Shown: positions 1 through 11,579 of the stretch, piece after piece
Numbering within the stretch: the stretch's first letter is position 1
Layout of the letters: each line of letters begins with the position of its first letter
Source of the DNA: Ascoidea rubescens DSM 1968
Taxonomy: Eukaryota > Ascomycota > Saccharomycetes > Ascoideales > Ascoideaceae
Direction of reading: 5' to 3'
NCBI RefSeq assembly: GCF_001661345.1
Contig: NW_017962923.1
Coordinates: forward strand, 1-64,000
DNA length: 64,000 nucleotides
Notes under the pieces: generated by a model
What the model was told of the DNA's origin: nothing
Databases searched by the model: none
The model's input: the letters and a program-made list of their open reading frames with translations, nothing else
Made by a program: the position numbers and the translations under genes

Positions 1-1140
1 AAATTTCGCATTTGAACTTCAAATTTTGGAAATTCTTGAGAAAAATAACTTTGAATCAGCCAAACTCAATACTGAATCTTGCGCAATTGAAATGAATCTG
101 AGTTTATTTGATAGCAAATGAATGGAAGTACTGATCCCTAGCAGGATGTATTGTTTAAATTTTTAGATGTTGAAATAGTTTGAAGAAGCAATTTTTGCCC
201 ATACAAAATTTTGACTTGAAATCGCCACAAAATCTGTAATTTTGGATTGATGAATTGGATTGCAACCATGACATAGATTAATTAGACAATCTACTATTGA
301 TGAAGATCAAAGCAAACCAAAAAACCAAATTTATGTTTTTTCTCATTTTTTTGGTGCCTGAAATTTGAATAAATGACTAGGTCAGGGTGAAATATATAAT
401 TTGAAAGTGAATCAATTAACAAATTGATTTTGGAACGATTTCCAGTTGTGTATTCTTGTGCTAGGAACGCTGTGGAACTACTATAATAACTAGCACTACA
501 TGTTAATACAGTGTTATTGGAGATTGTGCAAAGCAAAGATACATTTTCAATACTTATCTGATTTGTTTCAAGTCTTCAAAACATTCGACACAATTTTATG
601 CTCGCTCTCTGCAATGTTTAAAGTTCTTTGATATATGCCAATTGTGAAGAATAAACATTACTTCTTGAACCAGGACATCGCTCTTAAATTGAAGTTGGCT
701 TTTGGGTCAGGCTTATCAAGAATTGAAAAAAAGGAGATTGACCGGTTCACAAATGTATGCTAATGATTGAATCTTGCTACAATACTAAATTGAGTCGCTA
801 CGCAGAATTATTATAATGACGAAGTAGTCGCTGCGTTATATTAGGGCCGTGAGCTGCGCAACGTCTCCGTATTGCGTCTCAGTTGGCGCTCCAGCGTGAC
901 ATTGCCTACGGGCGATCAGTGATTATTTACTCTTGCTTCTAAATCAAAGTGCATAAAGTTCTTGGAAACTTTCTAAAGTGAATTAGTATATAAAAACACC
1001 AACGGCGTGCTTAATCCTTAGCCATCCATGTTGAAATCAACCGCACTACATTTAAAGATACGGTACTTGGACCCAATACAATTCGATGAATGAAAAATAT
1101 TTGAAGGAATCCACTATAGAAACTCTAAATCAACAAATAT
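1..1140. other. Gene-free left edge of the retroelement region
   Basis: No reading frame here looks like a gene: frames are short, overlap on both strands and show no recognisable motif. Around 820-910 the base composition is visibly richer in G and C than the genes to the right. A TATAAAA-like stretch near 990 precedes the first LTR-like sequence, so part of 950-1140 may be upstream LTR sequence too eroded to delimit. Confidence 0.5.
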
Positions 1141-1445
1141 AAAGAAAAGAACGTAAAAAGAATCGCCGCTCTTTCCCATAAGAACCCGGGAAAGATCACG
1201 GAGCGTAACCGATCGAATGGGTGATACATTCCATTGAGCAGAATCAGCCAATCATCGAAAATGTAACGAGTTTCGTTTTTTTGGCATCCAGACTTTAGAC
1301 GATCTGGTCAGTCCAGTCAATCGTTCCAGATAAATAGAAACCTCCGTCCGCGTTCGCCCAGCGATTGCCAGATAGGAGTGCGATTTGTGGATGTCAAGAA
1401 TCCTCTCAGGAGCAAAGGGAGTTGTGAGCCGCCCACATATCTGCA
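1141..1445 (+). repeat. LTR-like fragment A (copia family, old)
   Basis: This stretch shares ordered blocks with the sequences at 4995-5312 (+) and 10741-11036 (-). The shared blocks are a GAACGT...AATCGCC segment, a GATCACGGAGCG-type segment, a CATCCAGAC...GATCTGGTCAG segment and a tRNA-like module at 1351-1436. It lies just before the plus-strand copia remnant and so reads as its 5' LTR. Divergence from fragment B is heavy, so the insertion is old. The outer boundaries are approximate. Confidence 0.55.
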
Positions 1446-2581
1446 ATCCGTCTCTTGGGGTCTCTCACCGGTCATCGACTTTAATGTTTTGTGATGCAGC
1501 CCAGCGCTTTATGATATGGCAGGTTCACTTTTTTTGTTCCTATGTACAAAGTCACGATAACATATTATCATCGATTTTCTACAACAAGCAATGAGGCACA
1601 TTGTCAATGTTCGCTGGCAAAAATTGCAAACCTTATTGAATGCTGCTCACATAATTGTATCAGCTTCGGTCTTAAACCTTAAAGCAGCTCAGTTTGGTTG
1701 GTTGGTTCAGGTCTTCATCAACAAACGTTGCAGTGCTGCTGAAGATGTTGATTCTGACAAAGTTATGGCTTCCTTGAATTCCGTTTGCAATTCGTTGGTT
1801 GGTGGCGAATTACTTCCCTTTTACTGAAAACGGTGCCACACAATGGGTGGTATGGCCGTCAAATATTACGCAAGCTGCGGAACCTTTATGGTACTATTGA
1901 TGTGGTCGTTGCTTCTATTATCAGTGGGACACCAGTTGCTGGTAAGTGAAGATAAAAATTTTCCAATTACACAGAATACAATAAACGTTTTAATGAATTC
2001 TATTGCACTATTTTCAAGAATTATAATGCTAACCGGGTTGCCGCAAATCGTTACGCCGCTTATGTTTTCGACACCACTGACGCTAAAATGATCATTTGTG
2101 AATTTCCAGGCGGTCCCCAAGCTTCATCTACTGATAAAACGGTTTTTGCCACTCATTTGCGTGATGATGTCTCTACTGGTGGCTCAGGATCAGCAGTGCT
2201 AGTCTCTGTTTGTAAGAAACAATTGAAGAACGAAAATCAGGAAAGACTGACCTGTAACTGTTGTCCCAAAGAAAAACATTTGTGATGTGAGTGTATGGCA
2301 GCACTGCCAGCTTTGGCTAGCTCATCTGATCCAGCTGATGTCTCTGCTGCTGTGGTGTTTCTGCTTGCCCCCAAGGATAATCAGTCACTCCTTGCTTGGT
2401 CCATCAAAAACACTAGCAAACTCATGATGAACTACAAACGGTTCCTGTTCAACTCTGGTGCACTCCAACATTTCTGAGCTAACGTTGATTGATTCAGCAC
2501 CTAGGTTTTTCTTCCAGTCATGTTGCTGATGTTCGCGCCGTTATCGTTGATGCAAATATATCGGTTCTCTGATGCTTTCGA

Positions 2582-2700
2582 ATGGTGGATCGTAAAGAAA
2601 TGCTTTTTGAGCTTCCGATGGTGGATCGTAATGAAATGCTTTTTGAGCTTCCGATGGTGGATCGTAATGAAATGCTTCTTGAGCTTGCGATGGCGCATCT
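2582..2700 (+). repeat. 36-bp tandem repeat inside the plus-strand fossil
   Basis: Three full 36-bp units (2582-2617, 2618-2653, 2654-2689) are followed by a decaying fourth unit. Each unit starts ATGGTGGATCGTAA and ends TTTTGAGCTTCCG or a close variant, and the units differ at only a few positions. Because 36 is a multiple of three, one frame reads a 12-residue unit MVDRNEMLFELP. The array lies between the gag-like and protease-like parts of the element. Confidence 0.9.
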
Positions 2701-4994
2701 TTGATTCACATGCGAACTGCCAAAAATAAAGGGGGCCGCTTTCTATTGAAAGATGATTGTCTTTGTTTAAATAGTGCATTGGCGGAAAAGAATGCAGCTT
2801 CAAGAATATATGAATGTTTTGTTTCTCCATCTGATGTTTCATTAAGTTCAGCAAGTTTGCAAGGAATTGTTGGCTATACCGTTGAAACAGTTTCAAAATA
2901 TATTGGCAAACTCCGTGACACTTCTGGTGCTGGTGAGTCATGGTATCAGTCAAGTAACACCAAAAATGCGACTAAAATTGTTAATAAGTCGTCTGCAGCA
3001 CAAACCACCGCCGCTCTGGGTATTCATCATGTTGGTGATGCCGAGCGAAAGCCCGTCGATGCTGTCCTTGACAGTGGTCACCATGTTTCCATTGTTAATC
3101 TTCATTCCAAATACTTTGTTGTTGCTCGAAATGCCACACCATCATTAGCTGCTACCTGGTAGTTATACAGTATCAAATCTCCTCAACGAATGCTGCATAA
3201 AACAGTTCTTACTCTTAGATGAGATAACGACATTCCATCCAATTGGGTCAAAGACGTCTGTCTATATAATTGAATCAGGACAGAAGTGCCACTATCGTAT
3301 ACGTCTTACCAAAGTGCGGTCGCTAAAAAATTGCAAAAGACAATCATGACGGAAAGCAGAACATTTTTAATTGGAACAGGTGTTGCTGAATGTTTGTGGA
3401 ATGATCCTATGATATATGCGCTTCTGCTGATCAATTTAATCCCCACAATTCTTTCAGCATTGTTGACAGCTGCTTAGTTGATGCCGGTTCTTGAATGATC
3501 TGCGTATTCCATGATTTCTAAACAGATCAGCCGCGCCACGTTTGGTTATACAAGTGTCTTCTGCGCTTGTGTTGGCTAGCACTTTAGTAAAACTGTCAAC
3601 ACAGGGTATAATTTTCAAAACTGCTGTTGTTGGAAGGTTTAGTCGGTTTAATGAAACCCAAATCACATTAAAAAATTTATCATTTGCTGCCACTAAACCA
3701 ACAAATCCATCGCCCGTCAATGATACACCAACTGCTGTTGGGGTTATCGGGGCGAATCAGTTGACTGCTATCAATGAGAAAAGTAACGCAACTGCAATTG
3801 ATTCTGCTAGTATATCAAATGAGAACTGCAATGAAGATAATAAGCTTATTTGCATCAACTCGGATGATGCAGAAAATGATGATGTCGGTGTCAACCATTT
3901 AAGTTCAAAGAAATATGATCAATGAACAAATGCTGCTGATCAAGCAGCTGATTGATACGCAAGTGGTGAATCAGCCAAGAACTAATTTGCTAGAACTGAA
4001 CGTGCTAATCAAGGAAAGGATGAAAGCATTGAAACCGCTCATTTATCCTTTGCAAATCATTCAAGATATACTATTAATGACAGGCCTTCTTTGAGATACT
4101 TAGCCGCTGCTCTTACTGCCCCTATTACTGCTGAATAATTGGATGCAGACTTAGTGTGCAAACTGGCTTGACAATCAAAGCTACTGTCAATGTTTTTTAA
4201 GCAATATTTACATTTAAATTCAGTTCACTCTCAGAAATGATGCAGTTTGTCTGCCCTAGTGATTGCAATGAAATCAGCACAAACGAGTGATTTTGCCAGA
4301 GCTAGCCTGATTGCTCAGGGTGTTCTTCACCTTGAAGGTATTGAATATGGAGAAACAGTCAGTTCAGAAATAACGTATTGAAGTACTAAACTCCTTGTTG
4401 CTGTTGCAGCACCCAGCACAGTCAAGGTTCATAAAATGGATGGAAGAACTGCAGTACTTTATGGTGAGATTGACGCTGAAATTTGTTTGAACCCATTTTC
4501 TGCATTAGTTAGTTCTGAGTATTCTCGGAACGTCTGGAAGTCAAAGAATTCAGCTTTTAAATTCAAACAGTCTCTCTTGTGTAGATACAAGAAATTCATA
4601 TTCAACTTCAATCCGCTAAGTTTCAACGAGCTGCTGATATTCAAAACATGCTTTATCTGTCTAAAACAAACACCACGGCTTGCTTCAATTGACCGTGGGT
4701 AATGTTATTGCTGCCGGTTCATCAGATGCAATAATGGAACTGCATAAGTCGTATCTCAGTTCGTTGTTCAAAACGAAAGATCTTGGAGCTTTCATGGGTC
4801 GTTTTCCTGGACGTGTTGAAGCTCAAGATAAAGACTGCATTTTGCTAACTATAGAGACCTACGTCAAAATAGTGGTTCAACTGGTTAAAATGCATGAGAC
4901 TCATTCACGGTCTACACCATTGATTATTTACGTCACACGATGCTACTTGAGTTCAAAGACGTTTGTCGTTGCGATCCCATAGTAATATTCAGAA

Positions 4995-5312
4995 GTCAAA
5001 GACATATAAAACAGAGGAACGTGGAAACAATCGAAGGCCTCACTCATTGAAAAATGAGGTGGATTTCTGAGCGTCACGGAGCAGACCAGTGATAAACAGC
5101 AAAGGACCAAACGTAGACATCCAAAAAGCCAACAAAGACCACCCATAACTCAGTATCCAACCTTTTCACGATCCGGTCAACGAAATAAAAAATTTAATGA
5201 ATCTGCAAGGGACTGTTCCCCTTGGCCAAGCGGAAACCAGCTGTGAGTGCGAGAGATAGTGTCCAGGGATCCGCTTACAGGCGCAGTGGAGTGGGTCCGA
5301 TCCACCACTACA
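4995..5312 (+). repeat. LTR-like fragment B (copia family, old)
   Basis: It begins at a TATAAAA box near 5005, followed by GGAACGTGGAAACAATCG. It then follows the same block order as fragments A and C: a GCGTCACGGAGCAGACC segment, a CAAACGTAGACATC segment, a CAGTATCCAACC...GATCCGGTCAACG segment and the tRNA-like module at 5221-5310. It directly follows the reverse-transcriptase patches of the plus-strand fossil, so it is best read as that element's 3' LTR. Confidence 0.6.
5221..5310 (+). other. tRNA-like module B with Pol III box A and box B look-alikes
   Basis: A box A-like TGGCCAAGCGG lies at 5223-5233 and a box B-like GGGTCCGATCC at 5293-5303, with a possible short T-arm stem (GTGG pairing CCAC). 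The same module occurs at 10745-10840 on the minus strand and, more eroded, at 1351-1436 on the plus strand, each time shortly downstream of LTR-like sequence. I could not fold a convincing acceptor stem or assign an anticodon, so I do not call it a functional tRNA gene. Confidence 0.5.
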
Positions 5313-5890
5313 GCTATGAAAAAGAAATCAATTTGGGGTGAAAGAAAACGGAAGGGTTGAATTAGAAGGAAGTCCGCTGCATTGGCAACACTCGCCAAAC
5401 AATTCCAGCAATGAGGAATTGAAAGTTCGTTTGCCATGCGCGTCGAAAACCTCGCTTTGCAAGTTTGTTAATTCGGTTGCTTGCAAACACCCATTTCTAG
5501 GAGCAACTGCTCGGGTTACAATTAAGAACTACCTGATAGAATCAAATGATATTCAAAAATTAATGAATAAGCAAATCAAACAATATGAATATCAAAACGA
5601 ATGCCAAGTATTTCATAATACATCCTTCAATCAGTTGAAAAATTAAGTAGCATGAGTAATTCGATCAACTTGTATCTTTTGCAAAATTGACATAATTACA
5701 GTCACTCGAACAGATCTCTAACAATAAAATAGCATGATAAACAAAAACATCGATCAATCAATAGTTTTGAGCCAAATCCAAATGGTCGTGATCAGCAAAA
5801 CCAAACCGAAACAACACTTCAATCGATGAAGCAAATTATTGTAAGAATTGAACCCAACAGCGCCTAGCGCTTTAATCAATAGTTCACCAG
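5313..5890. other. Gap between the two retroelement fossils
   Basis: A 102-codon plus-strand frame at 5338-5646 shows no recognisable motif. The rest has only short frames. The stretch lies between the 3' LTR-like end of the plus-strand fossil and the RNase H end of the minus-strand fossil, and may contain eroded 3' sequence of the latter. No matching LTR was found here. Confidence 0.4.
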
Positions 5891-8800
5891 CATCGTTCTT
5901 AGTATCAGGTTTCGTCAACGTAATTGCAACACTGCATAATTCAATTATAGACGGAGAGGTGAGTCAGATACGCTGGAATGTATCACTTTGCTGGGGTGCT
6001 TATCCAAATTGATAGCAAAATTGTTATCATAGTGAATAAATTCTTCAACACTGTTTATGGAAATATATTTGATAATCAGCGTTAAAAACCCGACTTCCTT
6101 GACGGCTTCCCCGAATGAGATGAATTCAGTTTTATACACTTGCAAGACTACTGAAGTTTGTCGCTTTCATTTCTAAGTAAAACATTTTTGACTAATGCGA
6201 ATCATATAGCCACTACCTGATTTCTGATCACCAATAACTTCACCCCCATCAGTGACATCGTATCTAACCAACTCAACTGATGAACCAGATTTGTATTCAT
6301 CAATTGATGGCTTTCAGTTTTTATATCTTAACACCGTTTCAGAGCAGCCAAAAACGATCTTGTTGGTGGACAAAGATATGAACAAAGTAACTCACCCGCA
6401 ACGCAAGGTCACACAGTAAATATTATTCAGCGAAAAGTGACCTTCCCTTAGTGAATCGTAAAAGTGATGATGCTTCAACATTCAACTGAAAGCGACCAAT
6501 TTTAAGTCAACTGTGTAAGCGATAATCATCAAGGCCGTAGCCTGCAAATGATGGTCATCCATTCTACACAGTTGAACCGCTATTTTGACGTAGGAATCCA
6601 TTCATTGTGCAATACCGTCTTCACATTAAGCGGCATCAGGTTTAAGAGAACGACCAAAAGTTACTCGAAGGGGCCATTTGCTGATCAGTCACCTGGCAAA
6701 TGATATTACACGTCTGCCTATTTCATCCTTTAATGGGACTGTCATCAGAATGTCCACGTATGTTTCAACCATGCAGTCCGGGGTGCATTTGCGAAATGAG
6801 AAGTACCTCGTTCATCTGAAGCGTCTTGCAATCCTAGGAATTGGAAGGCTTGGATCAGCATCCTGTGCAACAAAGAAAAGATTGGTTGAGAGCATATATA
6901 ATTGGTGCATCACTCAACTGTTCAGCATGCACTTAGCAGTAACACATTCAAGCTCATTGTCTCTTCTACATTTTCTCGCTGAGATCACTATTGAATGGTG
7001 CTGCTGATACATTCACTTGATGAGCCGTGAATGATCGCTATGCAGCAACTAGAAAACGGTCTGCAAAACTTGTATACAAAAGTACTGCATTAGATGTTTC
7101 AGTTTAATCAGCAGCTCCTAGCGGAAAAGTTTCCTTAGCAGCTAGTCAGGCTCTTGCAAAACTATTAGTAGCCGCTGAACTTATTCTGACTTGTCTACTA
7201 CAACCATAATGTCTTTTCCTGAAAAGAAATCAACTGACACCTGAGAACTATTTTCAAAGGATCCTTGAAGCACTGATTGTCAGCAAACTTGCAATGCTAG
7301 GTATGCAAACCCTCGCTCAACAGTAACTGTGGTAGCAACAACAGCAGCAAACAAAATGTTAAAGGAAAGCAGTCCGAATTAATCTGCAATGAGTGATTCT
7401 CAGACTAATTAAGCATATTATCAATCCTATGAAATGGCCTTTGAAAATCTCTATTAGTTTCCGCAAGTCCCTTTTTATTAATTGAGCATTGGTGTTATCA
7501 ACCGCTCCGTGATTATTATCATCAGTGGATGCAAAAAGATTTGTGAATCGTATTGATTGTCATTCACACAATTTTCCTCGTCATCATGACAGTTGCTTTT
7601 GATAAATGTATTCTCTGCAATCGAGCAATCATTTGCTGTACCGCTTAAAGCATTTGCGCTTGCGATATATTTATCACTGAGAGCAGTGGAGAAATAGTTT
7701 GCAGGACAGAAGCAGCAACGGGTCTACTTTTGGCAGCGATTTAGATTGTTCACTGACTCGCTGCCGAAAGTGGTTCTTTAGAAAATACACTGTTTGGTTA
7801 ACACGGAAAACAGCATCGATACAACAGAACTGCCATTCAGATTCTGCAGACCATATGCTTTTCTACCAAAGTCGTAGCCAAGAAATGCAGAGAACACACT
7901 TCACTTACTGAACTGGGACTTCCTGATTTGTGTGGGCATCTCGGCACCGGTAGCGCATTTACAACTTTGAACTGAGCAGCTGTTGCTGCTTTTGCATATC
8001 TGATATTAATAACTGAGTTCAATTACCTTCATTTGTCTGTGCCAATCAGAATCATCAGCAAGACTGCAAACATGGCAACATCAATAAACAGATATCCTTT
8101 GCCAATCATTTCAATTCACGGAGCACTCCCGTTGGTCAGCCTTCCTTGTTGCCAATATTTAGCTACTACATTCTGCTGAGACTTCTAATGTAGTGACAGT
8201 CAATGGCTGCGTTTTCCACATTAGGAATGTTCACTGATCAGCTTGCATGCATACACGTTATCAGATTGAGCACTGCAGCAGATCCATCCCATAGTTGTGA
8301 ATAAAATTATTAAAACTTTCCAACCTGGCAACAGTTAATGCTCATGTGGTAGTTAGATCCACAGCGATAAGCAATTATCATTTTTATCACCTGCAACAAC
8401 TTGCCCTCGCCCAGCATTGTTAGATGATGAGCTCCAAGGGCTGCGGTGGCCTGCCTGGCAGAAGATGGATTACGATCTACGCTCGCTATCATTTTTGCAA
8501 AGAGACTGACATCTTCAGCCACCAGCAGCAAGCATGGCATACAATTTAGCGACATCATTTGAGGCAGCTGCACCCGGATGACGTCAAAGTTTACTCCAAT
8601 TTTCAATAGTAGCAGCAACAGCATGGATAACAAAACAACAATAAGAAGAAGTTAATGTGGCTGACTGACGAGTTAGTGCACCACTTGATCAAACGCAGTC
8701 ATCGTCGAAGATGAACCAGTCCAATTATTTGTAGGAACTCGGATCAAAATAATACTTCCACTAACAACACTAAATAACCCAGGTTGTATTGATATGCTGG

Positions 8801-10099
8801 ATAGATGCATCCCCATACCAATACCACCAATTTCAGCTGCATAATGTTTGAAGTCGTACGACCAGTAAGCAGTTATGAAATCATGCGAGAAAGCTTCCGA
8901 GTTAAAATAGAGCGCGCTACAGCTCAACGAATCTTTGCTACATGTTCTCAGAAGCGTGACAACTCTGACCAATCAGTCTGGGCAGATCTAGCGCTGCCGC
9001 AGCAGCAGAAGCGCCGGCAAAAACAATTTTCCAGCAAGAGGTGCCAGTGAAGCGCGACACCCGCTTGCTTTAGGCGTGATTCAGTGACGAGAATAAAATA
9101 TTAATTGTTCGTGTGTTGGTGTATTCAATTGATTCCTGCTCCGCAGGCTAAAACGAATGGGTTACCGCCACCAGAAAATTCTGGTTCGCTAAATTTAATG
9201 CCCAATCACTTATCCATCGGTAAATCCAGCTTCGTGAAAGTTTCTATAGAGTAACAAATCGCTTGGCCTAATTGGTAGTTGTAACAAAAATGACATTAGA
9301 GTGTGCGACTACAAACCTGCCACTGTGATGTTTGGCAACTTTAAATTGAAGATATAATAAGGTTGACTCTGATCGGTCCTATTAACTTTGTTTCTTTGCA
9401 ATATTGTGGACATAGTGGCGTTGGCAATAGTGAATGCTGCCTTAGAACTAATTACTCCATAACCCGTGCTCAACTTAGCTCACCTATGATGCAATTTCAC
9501 TAGTTGTATCGCGGCGCTACCAGTAGAGAAGAGCCAATTCTGCGACTTACAAATGTATGGCAGATGCAATCTAAAGAAGCAATGATTTGCTTGAATGACT
9601 ACCACCAACAACAGTACAAAGCCATTGATAATGACCTACACGAGGGACCAAGCCGTGAACCTCTTAAGTGTTTAAGTTGTGCCAACCTGTACCAACAGCA
9701 GCATCAAATGAATTTTTAAATTTGCCAGCCAAAATGGATAAGTTGGCTAAGAACGTGTTTCTGCAGATACACAAAGCATGTCATCAGTTGATTCAATTAT
9801 ATTGCAAATAAAAATGCCACAAGTGACTGGCGTCGTCGACACAAACGCCATTTTTGATTGCGGAAGCACATCTGAAGCAGAGAAGTGACAGACCCAAAAT
9901 CCCCACAAGTAGGCATGGAATGAGTTTACCGCTAAAAGGGATAACTTCTCGCCAATTAAACTTATAAGCAAATCTTTTGCAAACATAATAGAATTCCAAT
10001 ACATGGATACTGTCCCTGAAAACTCAATTGGCTGCTCTGTCATCATATATATGATCAACCTGCTTAAATAACCAGCTGATTTCGGACAGTCCAAGCACA

Positions 10100-10740
10100 G
10101 CGCAAGTAGCGATCACCTCATCAGAAGTCTGTCAAATATTTATTTTTTTTTGGAAATGGATATCCATGAAATCCAGCTGCGAATACCTCCTCTAACGCGC
10201 AAGTTTTCACCAGAGTAAAACAGGGTAACAGCAAGTGCATTGAGTCAAATATTGATATCTCTGCATCTATTTAATCCGACCATCGGGTTTTTTGCGGCTA
10301 TTATTGATTGCTTGGTTTGGCCTCTGGTTTGTCATACGATTTTTGCACAGTATTTTGGGTGCCTGTAAATATACTATTTTACTACTCTACGAAGGCGATT
10401 GTATTAATTGGTTTTGATTTTTTTTATATCCATTAACCTGCTGTTCTAATGTACTGGCTTTTCTTATTTATGTGCTACATTTTGGTTTTTTTATCATTTT
10501 ATTTACGGCTGGAGTTTACTTACCTATAAAAGTAGGTGATTGTAAACTGAAAGTAGTTCTGAAATATCGGTCATTGTGAACAAACAAATTAAAAGACTGG
10601 CCAAAATTGGTTCTTGACGCACAATGCAAAAGAACACCCCCCTGCCACTTTGCTAAAGAAATGGGAAAGGCATTCCAAGTGCAACAGTCATCGCCGCATT
10701 TCAAAAACACCATTTTTCTTACGCCAAAACGGGTTTATTT
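10100..10740. other. Leader-side part of the minus-strand fossil
   Basis: No gene is seen. T-rich stretches lie at 10140 and 10420-10500. The 65- and 72-codon frames on opposite strands at 10516-10825 overlap each other and the tRNA-like module, and look spurious. In the minus-strand reading this would be the untranslated leader and start of gag. Confidence 0.4.
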
Positions 10741-11036
10741 AGAGGGCCGTGGTGGTGAATCGAACCCACTCCGCGTCGCTGGGTGCACATATTCAGAGAC
10801 CATGTTTTGCACTCACAGCAACTGACCGCTAGGCCAACGCGAACGATTCTTCGGAGGTTTGTTAAAATGTTTAACTACACTGACCCGATTGTTTGACGTC
10901 TGGGTACTGGGCTAAGAGGGGCTGTTGAGAGCTTCCCTGATGTCTACATTTAGTCCCTCGGTGTATGTCACCGGTCCGCTCCCGTGACGGTCTGTGATCA
11001 AACCCAGTTCTCTATAAAAAGGGCTGCCGATCTCTT
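10741..11036 (-). repeat. LTR-like fragment C (copia family)
   Basis: Read on the minus strand, it has the same block order as fragments A and B: CAGCCCTTTTTATAG, GATCACAGACCGTCACGGGA, a GACTAAATGTAGACATC segment, CAGTACCCAGACGTC...ATCGGGTCAG, AAACCTCCG and the tRNA-like module at 10840-10745. It sits at the 5' end of the minus-strand fossil. Its first 103 bp also form the left arm of the inverted repeat described separately. Confidence 0.6.
10745..10840 (-). other. tRNA-like module C with Pol III box A and box B look-alikes
   Basis: On the minus strand a box A-like TGGCCTAGCGG lies at 10836-10826 and a box B-like GGGTTCGATTC at 10767-10757. A run of four T lies about 20 bases beyond the module. 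The D-arm side resembles leucine/serine-type tRNAs, but no acceptor stem or anticodon arm folds convincingly. It aligns with the modules at 5221-5310 and 1351-1436. It may be a tRNA relic carried by the LTR or an adjacent tRNA pseudogene. Confidence 0.5.
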
Positions 11037-11204
11037 CACCGTCTTAGCGTATCCACGATAATATATTGAGGTAAAAAAGTATATCTGAAAGAAGAACGTA
11101 CAAGAAATCGCCAGCCCTTTTTATAGAGAACTGGGTTTGATCACAGACCGTCACGGGAGCGGACCGGTGACATACGCCGAGGGACTAAATGTAGACATCA
11201 GGGA
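10934..11204. repeat. Near-perfect LTR inverted repeat (103-bp arms, 65-bp loop)
   Basis: The left arm at 10934-11036 is the reverse complement of the right arm at 11102-11204, with three mismatches and no gaps by eye, around a 65-bp spacer. Each arm contains CTCTATAAAAAGGGCTG, a TATA-type motif, so the two arms are oppositely oriented LTR fragments. The arms are far more alike than the other LTR fragments in the window. That implies a recent inverted duplication, gene conversion or two young insertions. Confidence 0.9.
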
Positions 11205-11579
11205 GGGTTACCAAAGGTGGCATCATACTGCAGTAACTTTGCATCGAAGCTAGTATTGTCGTTAAGATGTTTAACAACCATTATTTTATCCAAAGGTTTC
11301 TTCTGCAGGGAAAAATGCACCTTCCGCCACAAACTACATCAATCGAGCTCAGAAATGGCTATCGTGTAAATTATTGATCAATTTTCATTGGTATGAATTG
11401 AAACACGAGGCCAGTGAAATGTTATAATTGAATTTCTTTAATTGAATCTCATTAATTGAGTTGGATGCTCAAATAAATGTGCTCAAAATGATCAAATTTT
11501 AAGATACCTAGATAAATAGAAAATGAGGTTCATTTCTATTGAATAACCATCTGTTGAAAAAAGGAGAATTCTGTACCCT
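11205..11579. other. Transition from retroelement region to genes
   Basis: No gene or clear repeat. The sequence turns AT-rich and contains three loose copies of an AATTGA(A/G)T-type word near 11430-11460. It forms the 3' flank of the minus-strand gene that ends at 11580. Confidence 0.4.

Larger units (their letters stand above)
1141..5312 (+). mobile_element. Ty1/copia LTR retrotransposon fossil, plus strand
   Basis: Copia-type parts occur in the expected order. An aspartic-protease-like patch with a DSG motif lies near 3055-3110. An integrase C-terminal patch lies at about 3300-3480 and resembles the copia segment that ends in ALLLINLIPT. Reverse-transcriptase-like patches lie at about 4310-4500 and 4680-4900, the latter with the KDLG motif. 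LTR-like fragments lie at both ends. No RNase H patch was recognised. The order PR-IN-RT places it in the copia (Pseudoviridae) group rather than the gypsy group. It is thoroughly broken, with well over ten interruptions, and old. Confidence 0.75.
5890..11036 (-). mobile_element. Ty1/copia LTR retrotransposon fossil, minus strand
   Basis: Read right to left, an LTR-like fragment (11036-10741) is followed by unrecognised gag-like sequence (about 10090-8700). Next come a protease-region patch near 8470-8330 that resembles the one in the plus-strand fossil, a possible integrase-region patch (about 8020-7840) and a clear copia RNase H patch at 6145-5945 (EFISFGEAVKEV, then YDNNFAINLDKHP). The order supports the copia group. 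It is old and broken many times. Its 3' LTR was not identified. Confidence 0.7.

Noticed and set aside
2501-2953. 150-codon minus frame across the tandem repeat
   Set aside because: It is the antisense shadow of the 36-bp array inside a retroelement fossil.
10745-10840. Functional tRNA gene
   Set aside because: Box-like words are present but no acceptor stem or anticodon arm folds, and the sequence recurs with LTR fragments.
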